Source: Streptomyces sp. NBC_00663
GTDB lineage: Bacteria > Actinomycetota > Actinomycetes > Streptomycetales > Streptomycetaceae
Assembly: GCF_036226885.1 (NCBI RefSeq)
Contig: NZ_CP109027.1
Span: 9,424,001-9,488,000 of the forward strand
DNA: 64,000 bases
Direction: 5' to 3'
The notes beneath the pieces are model-generated. The model ran no database searches, was not told where the DNA came from, and was given only the letters and a program-made list of their open reading frames with translations. The translations under genes and the position numbers were made by a program. Positions 50,652-60,700 of this stretch are shown here, one piece after another. Every line of letters starts with the position of its first letter. Position 1 is the first letter of the stretch.

Positions 50652-52685
50652 ATGTCTTCCAGACGTGTCCGCGCACACGCCGGCGCGAGAGCCACCACCT
50701 TGTTCTGTGCGCTGCTGGCTCTCGGCCTGGCGGCCGACGGCATCGCCGCCGCGGCGCCCGCCCGCACACCCGACACCTCCGGCACCCGTCCGGTCGTCAC
50801 CCGCGCCGGACTGGATCCCACACTGGTCGCCGGGCGAGGCGCGGACGTGGACTTCGACGAGCAGGAAGCCGAGAACGTCACCACGGACGGCACGGTCATC
50901 GGGCCCGACCGCGCCCCGTACACCCTGGCTTCGGAGGCGTCCGGACGGAAGGCCGTCCGGCTGACGCCGGGGCAGTACGTCGAGTTCGTCCTGCCGCGCG
51001 CCGCCAATGCCCTGAACGTGCGTTACAGCATCCCCGACGCGCCCGAAGGCGGCGGAATCGCCGCGCCCCTCGACGTGCGCGTCGCCGGCCGGCACCGCGC
51101 GACCATGACGCTCACCTCGCAGTACTCCTGGCTCTACAACCAGTACCCGTTCACCAACGACCCCCGCGCCGACCTGCTGCACCCCGACTGGTGGATCACC
51201 GAGTGCTCCTGCGTGCCCTCGGCCACCACCCCCGCCCCGGAGATCGACAAGCCGTTCCGGCCCACGCACTTCTACGACGAGCAGCGCCTGCTCCTGGACC
51301 GCACCTACCGGGCGGGCGACCGCGTGCGACTGACGGTGCCCGCGGGCAGCCGCGCCGCCTGGACCGTGGTGGATCTGCTCGATTCCCAGCTCGTGGCCCC
51401 GCCGAAGACCGTACGTGGGGGAGTGGACGTCCGCGGCTTCGGCGCGGACCCCACCGGCCGGCGGGATGCCGCGCCTGCGATCGAGCGGGCGATTGCCTTC
51501 GCCCGCCGCGTCGACCGGCCCGTCTATCTTCCGCCGGGCACCTTCCAGGTCGACCGGCACATCGAGGTCGACGACGTCACGATCATCGGGGCGGGCAGCT
51601 GGCACACGATCCTGAAGGGCCGTCAGGTCACGCTGGACGCTCCCGCGCCCGACGGTTCCCGGCACACCGGCGTCGGACTGTACGGCAAGAGTGCCGCGGA
51701 CGGCGGCAGCCGTAACGTGCGTCTGTCCGGCTTCGCGGTTGAGGGAGATGTCCGTGACCGCGTCGACACCGATCAGGTCAACGCGATCGGCGGCGCCATG
51801 AGCGACTCCACCATCAGCGGCCTGTATCTGCACCATACGAAGGCCGGGTTGTGGTTGGACGGCCCCATGGAGCACCTGCGCGTGCGGGACAACGTCATCG
51901 CTGACCAGATCGCCGACGCCCTCAACTTCCATACGGGCGTGACCGGTTCGCTCGTGCACGACAACTTCATCCGCAACACCGGTGACGACGGTCTGGCCAT
52001 GTGGTCGGAGAAGACGGCCGACTCCGGCAACACCTTCTCCCACAACACGGTGCAGTCCCCGACCCTCGCCAACGGCATCGCGATCTACGGCGGACGTGAC
52101 AACACGGTCAGCGGCAATCTGGTCGCGGACCCGGTGCGCGAAGGCAGCGGACTGCACGCGGGCGCACGCTTCGGCGCCACGCCGTTCGGGGGGTTCCTGC
52201 ACTTCACCGACAACACCACGGTCCGTGCCGGCACCCTCGACCTGAACTGGCGGATCGGGCTGGGTGCGCTGTGGTTGTACGCCCTGGACGGTTCTATCGA
52301 CGCCGACATCCGGGTCACGGGTGATCACTACCTCGACAGCACCCACAACGCGATCATGCTCGCGAGCGAGTACGGGGTGAAGGACCTCTACGACATCCCG
52401 GCGGTCCACTTCAAGGACATCCACGTCGACGGCACGGGCAACTCCGTGCTCAGTGCCCGCACGAAGGGCTCCGCCACCTTCGAGAACGTGGACGCCCGCA
52501 ATGTCGGCGCGGTCGGGGTGAACAACTGCGGCTCCTTCAACTTCCCGGCCAGTGGCTCGGAGTTCGCGCTGACCGACCTCGGCGGCAATGACGGGGACTG
52601 GCTCTCCGGCTGGATGCTGCCGAACACCCTCACCTGTGACGACCGGCCCCCGGTGGTGGAGCCTCCGGCGCCCTCACCTTGGTGA
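50652..52685 (+). CDS. Secreted GH87-type alpha-1,3-glucanase/mycodextranase
   Basis: The 677-aa exported protein has a signal peptide (about 1-38), a CBM6/35-like domain (about 65-255, with QEAENVTTDG and YVEFVLP) and a right-handed beta-helix (258-677). Catalytic GH87 aspartates are seen as D422 in ADALNFH and D445/D446 in NTGDDGLAMW, with the same 23-residue spacing as in known alpha-1,3-glucanases. GH87 enzymes cut alpha-1,3 bonds of fungal cell-wall glucan, nigeran or dental mutan. It is the simplest of three GH87 paralogues here. It lies 308 bp behind the alpha-glucosidase gene with repeats in the gap, so it may have its own promoter. Confidence 0.85.
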   Translation: MSSRRVRAHAGARATTLFCALLALGLAADGIAAAAPARTPDTSGTRPVVTRAGLDPTLVAGRGADVDFDEQEAENVTTDGTVIGPDRAPYTLASEASGRKAVRLTPGQYVEFVLPRAANALNVRYSIPDAPEGGGIAAPLDVRVAGRHRATMTLTSQYSWLYNQYPFTNDPRADLLHPDWWITECSCVPSATTPAPEIDKPFRPTHFYDEQRLLLDRTYRAGDRVRLTVPAGSRAAWTVVDLLDSQLVAPPKTVRGGVDVRGFGADPTGRRDAAPAIERAIAFARRVDRPVYLPPGTFQVDRHIEVDDVTIIGAGSWHTILKGRQVTLDAPAPDGSRHTGVGLYGKSAADGGSRNVRLSGFAVEGDVRDRVDTDQVNAIGGAMSDSTISGLYLHHTKAGLWLDGPMEHLRVRDNVIADQIADALNFHTGVTGSLVHDNFIRNTGDDGLAMWSEKTADSGNTFSHNTVQSPTLANGIAIYGGRDNTVSGNLVADPVREGSGLHAGARFGATPFGGFLHFTDNTTVRAGTLDLNWRIGLGALWLYALDGSIDADIRVTGDHYLDSTHNAIMLASEYGVKDLYDIPAVHFKDIHVDGTGNSVLSARTKGSATFENVDARNVGAVGVNNCGSFNFPASGSEFALTDLGGNDGDWLSGWMLPNTLTCDDRPPVVEPPAPSPW

Positions 52686-52770
52686 TGCGGTGACGTCCGG
52701 CGCTGTTCGTGCGGAAGCCCTGGAGACGGTGAGTGGAGTGTCGTGCAGGCGACGAGAAATCGGCACTCTC

Positions 52771-52808
52771 CGCAATTGGCTTGCGTATTTTGCGCTAGGC
52801 TTGCGTTC
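52771..52808. promoter_or_regulatory. Promoter and operator region of the second lacI-type gene
   Basis: CGCAATTGGCTTGCG (52771-52785) carries CGCAA/TTGCG arms around 5 nt. GCGCTAGGCTTGCGTTC then runs into the ATG and resembles GCGCAATCTTGCGTTC at the sugar ABC promoter. With no ribosome site before the ATG, the message is probably leaderless, so a bound repressor would block the start itself. Confidence 0.5.
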
Positions 52809-53819
52809 ATGACGCGACGACTTGCTCAGGTGGCGAAGAAGGTTGGGGTCAGCGAGGCGACGGTCAGTCGTGTCCTCAATGGAAAGCCCGGGGTGTCCGA
52901 CGCGACCCGTCAGTCGGTCCTGACCGCTCTGGACGTGCTCGGATACGAGCGGCCGACCCAGCTGCGCGGTGAGCGGGCCCGGCTCGTCGGCCTGGTGCTC
53001 CCCGAGTTGCAGAATCCGATCTTCCCGGCGTTCGCCGAGGTCATTGGTGGTGCTCTGGCCCAGCAGGGGCTGACGCCCGTGCTGTGCACGCAGACCCGGG
53101 GCGGCGTGTCCGAGGCGGACTACGTGGAGCTTCTGCTCCAGCAGCAGGTCTCCGGTGTCATCTTCGCCGGCGGCCTGTTCGCGCAGGCCGACGCACCGCA
53201 CGAGCACTACCACCAGCTCGCGGAGCGGAAAATCCCCGTGGTGCTGGTCAACGCCTCCATCGACGGGCTGGACTTCCCGTGCGTGGCGTGCGACGACGCG
53301 GTCGCGGTCGAGCAGGCCTGGCGGCATCTGGCGTCTCTGGGGCACGAGAGGATCGGCCTGGTCCTGGGGCCCGAGGACCACATGCCCTCGCGCCGCAAAC
53401 TGGCGGCCGCCCGACTGGCCGCCGACGCGGTGGGCACGGTGTGGGACGAGGCCCTGGTCCAGCGGTCGATCTTCTCCCTGGAGGGCGGTCAGGCGGCGAC
53501 CGCCCGGCTGCTGGAGGCGGGGGTGACCGGCATTGTCTGTGCCAGCGACCCGCTCGCGCTGGGCGCCATCCGGGCCGCGCGCCGGCGGGGGCTGGCTGTA
53601 CCCGCGGAGGTGTCGGTCGTCGGTTTCGACGACTCGGCGTTCATGACCTGCACGGAACCGCCGCTGACCACCGTGCGCCAGCCGATCGAGGCCATGGGGC
53701 GTGCGGCGGTGGACCTGCTGTGCGCACAGATCCAGGGGAGCGCGGCGCACCCGGGCGAGCTGCTCTTCGAACCCGAGCTGGTGGTGCGCGGTTCCACCGC
53801 GCAGCCGCCCACCGCCTGA
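52809..53819 (+). CDS. LacI-family regulator of the alpha-glucan locus
   Basis: The 336-aa regulator has helix-turn-helix LAQVAKKVGVSEATVSRVLNG at residues 5-25, hinge residues YERPTQLRGERARL and a sugar-sensing domain with VVGFDDSAF, PLTTVRQPIEAMG and LLFEPELVVRGS. The ATG at 52809 lacks a ribosome site; a longer upstream frame is not supported. CGCAA/TTGCG arms lie directly upstream and also at the binding-protein promoter, so it likely represses itself and the uptake operon until an alpha-glucan oligosaccharide binds. A strong hairpin follows. Confidence 0.92.
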   Translation: MTRRLAQVAKKVGVSEATVSRVLNGKPGVSDATRQSVLTALDVLGYERPTQLRGERARLVGLVLPELQNPIFPAFAEVIGGALAQQGLTPVLCTQTRGGVSEADYVELLLQQQVSGVIFAGGLFAQADAPHEHYHQLAERKIPVVLVNASIDGLDFPCVACDDAVAVEQAWRHLASLGHERIGLVLGPEDHMPSRRKLAAARLAADAVGTVWDEALVQRSIFSLEGGQAATARLLEAGVTGIVCASDPLALGAIRAARRRGLAVPAEVSVVGFDDSAFMTCTEPPLTTVRQPIEAMGRAAVDLLCAQIQGSAAHPGELLFEPELVVRGSTAQPPTA

Positions 53820-53842
53820 CCGTCTGTTCCCGCGTCGCCTCA

Positions 53843-53888
53843 CGGCACCGGTGTCACCGCCTTCCCGGCGGTCGTGACATCGGTGCCG
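53843..53888 (+). terminator. Long hairpin after the second lacI-type gene
   Basis: CGGCACCG-TGTCAC-CCGCC pairs with GGCGG-GTGACA-CGGTGCCG through a TTCC centre with small bulges, and is followed by a T-rich TTGTCGTTTCTC. A TTGACA hexamer at 53934-53939 begins the AT-rich promoter region of the next gene. Confidence 0.65.
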
Positions 53889-54083
53889 TTGTCGTTTCTC
53901 CGGCAGTTCTCTGTCGTGAACCTGACGGAGGCGTTGACATAGACTTCATTTTGGAGAAACCTGTCACCTCAGCGTTGCAAGTGAGTCACATAACTACTCA
54001 ATAAATCGACTCAACGGCGCCATCCCTCAATGAAGTCGTGCTGGGCTCTCGGCGCGCCGTGCCCGGATTGCGGAGAGGCCACC

Positions 54084-57000
54084 ATGAGACGCATCAACCT
54101 GAGCAGACGGCTGGGGGTCGGCCTGCTGCTCGCGGGTCTGACAGCCACCGGACTGCTCCCCGCCCCGGCACACGCCGCGGCCGAGACCAACCTGGCCCTG
54201 GGCCGAACGGCCACGGCCGGCGGAGCCCTCGGCGGCTACCCCGCCGCCCACGTCACCGACGGCAGCCAGCAGACGTACTGGGAAGGGCCCACCGGCTCGT
54301 TCCCGCAGTGGGTACAGGTCGACCTCGGCGCGCCGGTTCCGCTGGACCGTGTCGCGCTGAAGCTGCCCACCGGCTGGGAAGCGCGCACCCAGTCGCTGTC
54401 CGTCCTCGGCAGCACCGACGGCGGCTCCTTCAGTACTCTCGCCGCCGGACAGGGCCGCGTCTTCAACCCGTCCGCCGCCAACACCGTGAACATCGACCTG
54501 CCGACCGCGACCGCCCGCTACGTCCGGGTGCAGTTGGCCTCCAACTCCGGCTGGAACGCCGCCCAGTTGTCGGAACTCGAAGTCTTCGGTGACGCCGGGC
54601 AGGAACCCGAGGAGCCGCCCGTCGAAGCCGGCGACCTCGCCCGGGGCAAGCCCGTCGAGGCCTCCTCCACCACCCCGAACTACGTCGCTGCCAACGCCGA
54701 TGACGGCAACCTCGGCACCTACTGGGAGTCCGCGGGCTTCCCGGCGAACCTCACCGTCAAGCTCGGCTCCGACGCGGACGTCGAGGCGGTGCGCATCAAG
54801 CTGAACCCGGACGCGGCCTGGGGAGCGCGGACCCAGTCCCTCGAAGTCCTCGGCCGCGCCACGGGCGTGTCCGGCTTCACCACGCTGAAGGCCCGCGCCG
54901 ACTACTCCTTCAGTCCGTCCTCCGCCGGCAACAGCGTCCTCATCCCGGTCACCGGCCGCGTGGCCGACGTACGCCTCGCCTTCTCCGCCAACAGCGGTGC
55001 GCCCGGCGCCCAGGTCGCCGAGGTGGAGGTGCTCGGCACCGCCACCCCCCAGCCCGACCTCGTCGTCACCGACCTGACCTGGTCCCCGGCCGCTCCCTCC
55101 GAGGCGGACCCGGTGACGGTCAAGGCCACCGTCCGCAACGCCGGCACCGCCGCCGCGCCCGCGAGCGCGCTCGACGTCAGTGTCGAGGGCACCGTCGCCG
55201 GTTCCGCCTCCGTCGCGGGCCTGGCCGCCGGGCAGTCCGCCACGGTCGACGTACCCGTCGGCAAGCGCCCGACGGGCTCCTACACCGTCTCGGCCGCCGT
55301 CGACCCGAGTGACACCGTCACCGAGTCCGACAACAGCAACAACAGCCGCACCGCGGCCGGCAAGCTGACCGTCTCCCAGAGCCCGGGCCCCGACCTGACG
55401 GTCACCGGCATCACCACCAACCCCACCTCGCCCGCGGTCGGCGCCGACGTCTCGTTCACCGTCGCCGTCCGCAATCGGGGCACCACCGCCGTCCCGGCGG
55501 GCAGCGTCACGCAGCTGACCGTGGGGGAGCAGGCGCTCAAGGGCACGACCGGCGCGATCGCCGCGGGAGCCACGGCCGACGTCGCGATCAGCGGTACCTG
55601 GAAGGCCACCAGCGGCGGCGCGACCCTGACGGCCACCGCGGACGCCACCGGCACGGTCACCGAGACCAACGAGAACAACAACGTCTTCGCCCGCTCCATC
55701 GTCGTCGGACGCGGAGCCGCCGTGCCGTACACCGAGTACGAGGCGGAGACCGACCGCTACCGCGGCACCCTGCTCACCGCCGACAGCAAGCGGACCTTCG
55801 GCCACACCAACTTCGCCACCGAGTCCTCGGGCCGCGAGTCGGTACGGCTGGACACCACCGGCGACTATGTGGAGTTCACCTCCGCCAACGCCGCCAACTC
55901 CCTCGTCGTACGCAACTCCATCCCCGACGCGGCAGCCGGCGGCGGCCGGGAGGCGACCCTCAGCCTCTACGCCGACGGCACGTTCGTGCGCAAGCTGACG
56001 CTGTCCTCCAAGCACAGCTGGCTGTACGGCAGCACGGACGAACCCGAGGGACTGACCAACCGTCCCGGCGGCGACGCGCGCCGTCTGTTCGACGAGGCGC
56101 AGGCGCTGCTGACCACGACCTACCCCGCGGGCACCACCTTCCGCCTCCAGCGCGACGCGGGGGACACCGCCGCCTACTACGTCCTGGACCTGATCGACCT
56201 GGAGCAGGTGGCGCCGCCCGCCACCAAACCCGCCGAGTGCACCTCCATCACCGCCTACGGCGCGGTGCCCAACGACGGCATCGACGACACCGACGCCCTC
56301 CAACGGGCCGTCACGGCCGACCAGAACGGAGACATCGCCTGCGTCTGGATCCCCGCCGGACAGTGGCGCCAGGAGCAGAAGATCCTCACCGACGACCCCC
56401 TCAACCGCGGGCAGTACAACCAGGTCGGCATCCGTGACGTGAGCATCCGCGGCGCCGGCATGTGGCACTCGCAGCTCTACACGCTGACCGCACCCCAGGA
56501 CGCGGGCGGCATCAACCACCCGCACGAGGGCAACTTCGGCTTCGACATCGACGACAACACCAAGATCTCCGACATCGCGATCTTCGGCTCCGGCACCATC
56601 CGGGGCGGCGACGGCAACGCCGAGGGCGGCGTCGGCCTCAACGGCCGCTTCGGCAAGAACACGAAGATCAGCAACGTGTGGATCGAGCACGCCAACGTCG
56701 GTGTCTGGGTCGGCCGCGACTACTCCAACATCCCCGAGCTGTGGAACCCGGGCGACGGCCTGGAGTTCACCGGCATGCGGGTGCGCGACACCTACGCCGA
56801 CGGCATCAACTTCGCCAACGGCACCCGCAATTCGACCGTGTACAACTCCTCCTTCCGCAACACCGGGGACGACGCGCTCGCGGTGTGGGCGAGCAAGTAC
56901 GTCAAGGACACCTCGGTCGACGTCGGCCACGACAACCACTTCCGCAACAACACCGTCCAACTGCCCTGGCGCGCCAACGGCATCGCGGTGTACGGCGGTT

Positions 57001-57455
57001 ACGGCAACACGATCGAGAACAACGTCGTGGCCGACACGATGAACTACCCGGGCATCATGCTGGCCACCGACCACGACCCGATCCCGTTCTCCGGACAGAC
57101 CCTCATCGCCAACAACGCGCTGTACCGCACCGGCGGGGCGTTCTGGAACGAGGACCAGGAGTTCGGTGCCATCACCCTGTTCGCGCAGGGCCCGGACATC
57201 CCAGGTGTGACCATCCGCGACACCGACATCCACGATTCGACCTACGACGGCATCCAGTTCAAGACCGGCGGCGGCGCGATGCCGGGCGTGAAGGTGAGCA
57301 ACGTCCGCATCGACAAGTCCCTCAACGGGTGCGGAGTTCTCGCCATGGGCGGGGCCCGCGGCAGCGCCACCCTGACCGGTGTCACCATCACGGGCTCGGC
57401 GGAAGGCGACGTCTGCGTCGAGCCGGGCTCCCAGTTCGTGATCAACCGCAGCTGA
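54084..57455 (+). CDS. Secreted multidomain GH87 alpha-1,3-glucanase homologue (discoidin, CARDB, CBM, beta-helix)
   Basis: The 1123-aa exported protein has a signal peptide (1-35, ending AHAAA). It is followed by two discoidin domains (about 35-172 and 183-320), two CARDB-type Ig domains (325-430 and 432-545, each with VTGI/VTDL openings and NNSR/NNVF ends), a CBM6/35-like domain (550-715, YTEYEAETDRYRG) and the beta-helix (716-1123). GH87 aspartates are D906 in YADGINF and D929/D930 in NTGDDALAVW. The carbohydrate-binding modules would hold it on insoluble fungal wall glucan. AT-rich DNA with a TTGACA box upstream suggests its own promoter; a large hairpin follows the stop. Confidence 0.87.
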   Translation: MRRINLSRRLGVGLLLAGLTATGLLPAPAHAAAETNLALGRTATAGGALGGYPAAHVTDGSQQTYWEGPTGSFPQWVQVDLGAPVPLDRVALKLPTGWEARTQSLSVLGSTDGGSFSTLAAGQGRVFNPSAANTVNIDLPTATARYVRVQLASNSGWNAAQLSELEVFGDAGQEPEEPPVEAGDLARGKPVEASSTTPNYVAANADDGNLGTYWESAGFPANLTVKLGSDADVEAVRIKLNPDAAWGARTQSLEVLGRATGVSGFTTLKARADYSFSPSSAGNSVLIPVTGRVADVRLAFSANSGAPGAQVAEVEVLGTATPQPDLVVTDLTWSPAAPSEADPVTVKATVRNAGTAAAPASALDVSVEGTVAGSASVAGLAAGQSATVDVPVGKRPTGSYTVSAAVDPSDTVTESDNSNNSRTAAGKLTVSQSPGPDLTVTGITTNPTSPAVGADVSFTVAVRNRGTTAVPAGSVTQLTVGEQALKGTTGAIAAGATADVAISGTWKATSGGATLTATADATGTVTETNENNNVFARSIVVGRGAAVPYTEYEAETDRYRGTLLTADSKRTFGHTNFATESSGRESVRLDTTGDYVEFTSANAANSLVVRNSIPDAAAGGGREATLSLYADGTFVRKLTLSSKHSWLYGSTDEPEGLTNRPGGDARRLFDEAQALLTTTYPAGTTFRLQRDAGDTAAYYVLDLIDLEQVAPPATKPAECTSITAYGAVPNDGIDDTDALQRAVTADQNGDIACVWIPAGQWRQEQKILTDDPLNRGQYNQVGIRDVSIRGAGMWHSQLYTLTAPQDAGGINHPHEGNFGFDIDDNTKISDIAIFGSGTIRGGDGNAEGGVGLNGRFGKNTKISNVWIEHANVGVWVGRDYSNIPELWNPGDGLEFTGMRVRDTYADGINFANGTRNSTVYNSSFRNTGDDALAVWASKYVKDTSVDVGHDNHFRNNTVQLPWRANGIAVYGGYGNTIENNVVADTMNYPGIMLATDHDPIPFSGQTLIANNALYRTGGAFWNEDQEFGAITLFAQGPDIPGVTIRDTDIHDSTYDGIQFKTGGGAMPGVKVSNVRIDKSLNGCGVLAMGGARGSATLTGVTITGSAEGDVCVEPGSQFVINRS

Positions 57456-57467
57456 CCGGCTCGGCAA

Positions 57468-57506
57468 CCGGTTCGGCGGCCCGCCGTGCGCGGGTCGCCG
57501 AACCGG
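57468..57506 (+). terminator. Hairpin after the second GH87 gene
   Basis: Arms CCGGTTCGGCG and CGCCGAACCGG form an 11-bp stem enclosing a smaller GCCCGC/GCGGGT hairpin. It begins 13 bp after the stop codon. Confidence 0.65.
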
Positions 57507-57718
57507 CATGCCCGCGCTCACACGGGGTGGATGTCCGCTCGCCGGGCCTGTTCGACCGGCCGACAACTCACCGTGCCGGACCTGTAGACGCTGCGACAAT
57601 CCTCTGCAACTCTCTGACCGTTCAACGCAAAGTCTGCATTCTGAGGCGTCAGAAGTGGATGCCCTCTCCGGAGCCGCGACCCGCACCCCCGACGTGCGAT
57701 CCCGAAATGCGAGGAACG

Positions 57719-60700
57719 ATGAGAACCCCCACCTGGAGATCACGGTGGCTGAGCGCCGCGATCGTCACGAGCCTGCTGGCCCTGGGCGGCCCCCTGATGA
57801 CCGCCCACGCCGCCGGCGGACCCAACATCGCGCTCGGCGACAGCGCATCGGCCGGCAACACCAACAACGGCTACACCGCGTCCAACATCACCGACGGCAA
57901 CCAGGGCACGTACTGGGAGAGCGCGGGCAGCAGCCTGCCCCAGTGGGTCCAGGCCGACCTCGGCAGCAGCCGGCGCATCGACGAAGTCGTCCTGAAACTG
58001 CCCATCGGCTGGGAGAGCCGCACCCAGACCCTCGCCGTCCAGGGCAGCGCCGACGGCACCAGCTTCACCACCCTCAAGAGCTCCGCCGCCTACACCTTCA
58101 GCCCCGGGTCCGCCAACACCGTCACCATCGGCTTCCCCGCCGCCCAGGCCCGCTACGTCCGCATCGCCATCAGCGCCAACACCGGCTGGCAGGCCGCCCA
58201 GCTCTCCGAACTCGAAGTCCACGCCGCGGGCGAGTCCTCCGCCGACCTCGCCTCCGGCAAGACCCTCAAGGCCAGCAGCCACACCGACGTGTACGCCGCG
58301 CCCAACGCCAACGACGGCAACCGCGCCAGCTACTGGGAGAGCACCAACAACGCACTCCCGCAGTGGCTGGAGGCCGACCTCGGCGCCTCGCTCGCCGTCA
58401 ACCGCGTGGTCCTCAAACTCCCCGCGGGCTGGGAGTCCCGCAGCCAGACCCTCAAGATCCAGGGCAGCACCAACGGCAGCACCTACACCGACCTCTCGGC
58501 GTCGCAGGCCTACACGTTCAACACGGCGAACGACAACACCGCCACGATCACCCTCGACTCGACCACCACGCGCTTCGTCCGCGTCCTGGTGACCGCCAAC
58601 TCGGTACAGCCCGCCGCCCAGATATCCGAGCTGGAGATCTACGGCCCCAACGGCGGCGACACCCAGGCCCCCAGCGCCCCGACCAACCTGGCGTACACCG
58701 AACCGGCGAGCGGCCAGATCAAGCTCACCTGGACCGCCGCCACCGACAACACAGGCGTCACCGGCTACGACATCTACGCCAACGGCTCCCTGCTCACCTC
58801 CGTCGCGGGCAACGTCACCACCTTCACCGACAACCGCCCGGCCAACCAGACCGTCTCCTACCGCGTCCGGGCCCGTGACGCCGCAGGCAACCAGTCCGCC
58901 GACAGCAACACCGTCACCCGCATCGGCGACGCCGGCGACACCCAGGCGCCCACCACCCCCGCGAATCTGGCCTACACCGAGCCGGGCAGCGGCCAGATCA
59001 AGCTCACCTGGACGGCATCGACCGACAACGTAGGCGTCAGCGGCTACGACATCTACGCCAACAACGTCCTCAGGGACAGCGTCGCCGGCAACGTCACCAC
59101 CTTCACCGACACCCAGCCCGCGACCAGCACCGTCACCTACTACGTCCGCGCCAAGGACGCCGCAGGCAACCAGTCCGGCAACAGCAACACCGTCACCCGC
59201 AACGGCAGCGGCGGCAACGGCTCCAACCTGGCCGTCGGCAAGCCGATCGACGCCTCCTCCACCGTCCACACCTATGTCGCCGCCAACGCCAACGACAACA
59301 ACACCGCCACCTACTGGGAAGGCGCCGGCGGCAGCTACCCCAACACCCTCACCGTCAAGCTCGGCGCCAACGCCGACCTCGAACGCCTCGCCCTCAAGCT
59401 GAACCCCGACAGTGCCTGGTCCGCGCGCACCCAGACCATCGAGGTCCTCGGCCGGGACCAGAACGCCTCCGACTTCACCAGCCTGATCGCCGCCAAGAGC
59501 TACGCCTTCGACCCGGCGAGCGCCAACACGGTCACGATCCCGGTCACCGCCCGCACCGCCGACGTCAGGCTCCGCTTCACCGCCAACTCCGGTGCCCCGG
59601 CGGGCCAGTTGGCCGAGTTCCAGGTGATCGGCGTTCCCGCACCCAACCCCGACCTCCAGGTCACGAACCTGACCACCACACCCGCCTCGCCCGTCGAGTC
59701 GGACTCCATCACCGTCGCCGCCACCGTCCGCAACGATGGCCCCGCCGCCGCGCCGGCCAGCAAGCTCGCCGTGCGCCTGGGCGGCACCAAGGTCGCCACC
59801 GCCGACGTCGGCGCCCTCGCGGCCGGCGCCCAGACCACCGTCACCGCCTCCATCGGCCGGCGCGAGGCCGGCTCCTACGAGCTCAGCGCCGTCGCCGACG
59901 ACACCGACACGGTGATCGAACAGAACGAGACCAACAACACCTACACCCGGCCCACCGCCCTTGTGGTCAAGCCGGTCGCCAGCTCCGACGTGATCACCAC
60001 CTCGGTCACCACCACCCCCTCCAGCCCCTCGGCAGGCGACACCGTCTCCTTCAAGGCAACCGTCAAGAACCAGGGCACCGAGCCCACCGCTGCGGGCAGC
60101 CACGGCGTCACCCTGACCCTCCTCGACAAGCAGGGCGCCACGGTCACGACCCTGACCGGCTCCTACGACGCCACCCTCGCCCCCGGCGACTCCGCCGTGG
60201 TCACCCTCGGCCCCTGGACCGCCGCCAACGGCACCTACACCGTCAAGACCGTCCTCGCCCCCGACCCCAACGAACTGCCGGTCAAGCGCGAGAACAACAC
60301 CGCCGGCCAGCCCCTGTTCGTCGGCCGCGGCGCCAACATGCCGTACGACATGTACGAGGCGGAGGACGGCACCACCGGCGGCGGCGCCAGCGTCCTCGGC
60401 CCCAACCGCACCGTCGGCGACCCCGCAGGCGAGGCCTCCGGACGCAAGGCCGTCCGCCTCGACGCCACCGGCGAGTACGTCGAGTTCACCACCCGCGCCG
60501 CCACCAACACCCTGGTGACCCGCTTCTCCATCCCCGACGCGGCGGGCGGCGGCGGCACCGACGCCACCCTCGACCTCTACGTCGACGGCACCTTCAAGAA
60601 GGCCGTCCCGCTCACCTCCAAGTACGCCTGGCTCTACGGCGCCGAAGCCTCGCCCGGCAACTCGCCCGGCGCGGGAGCCCCGCGGCACATCTACGACGAG

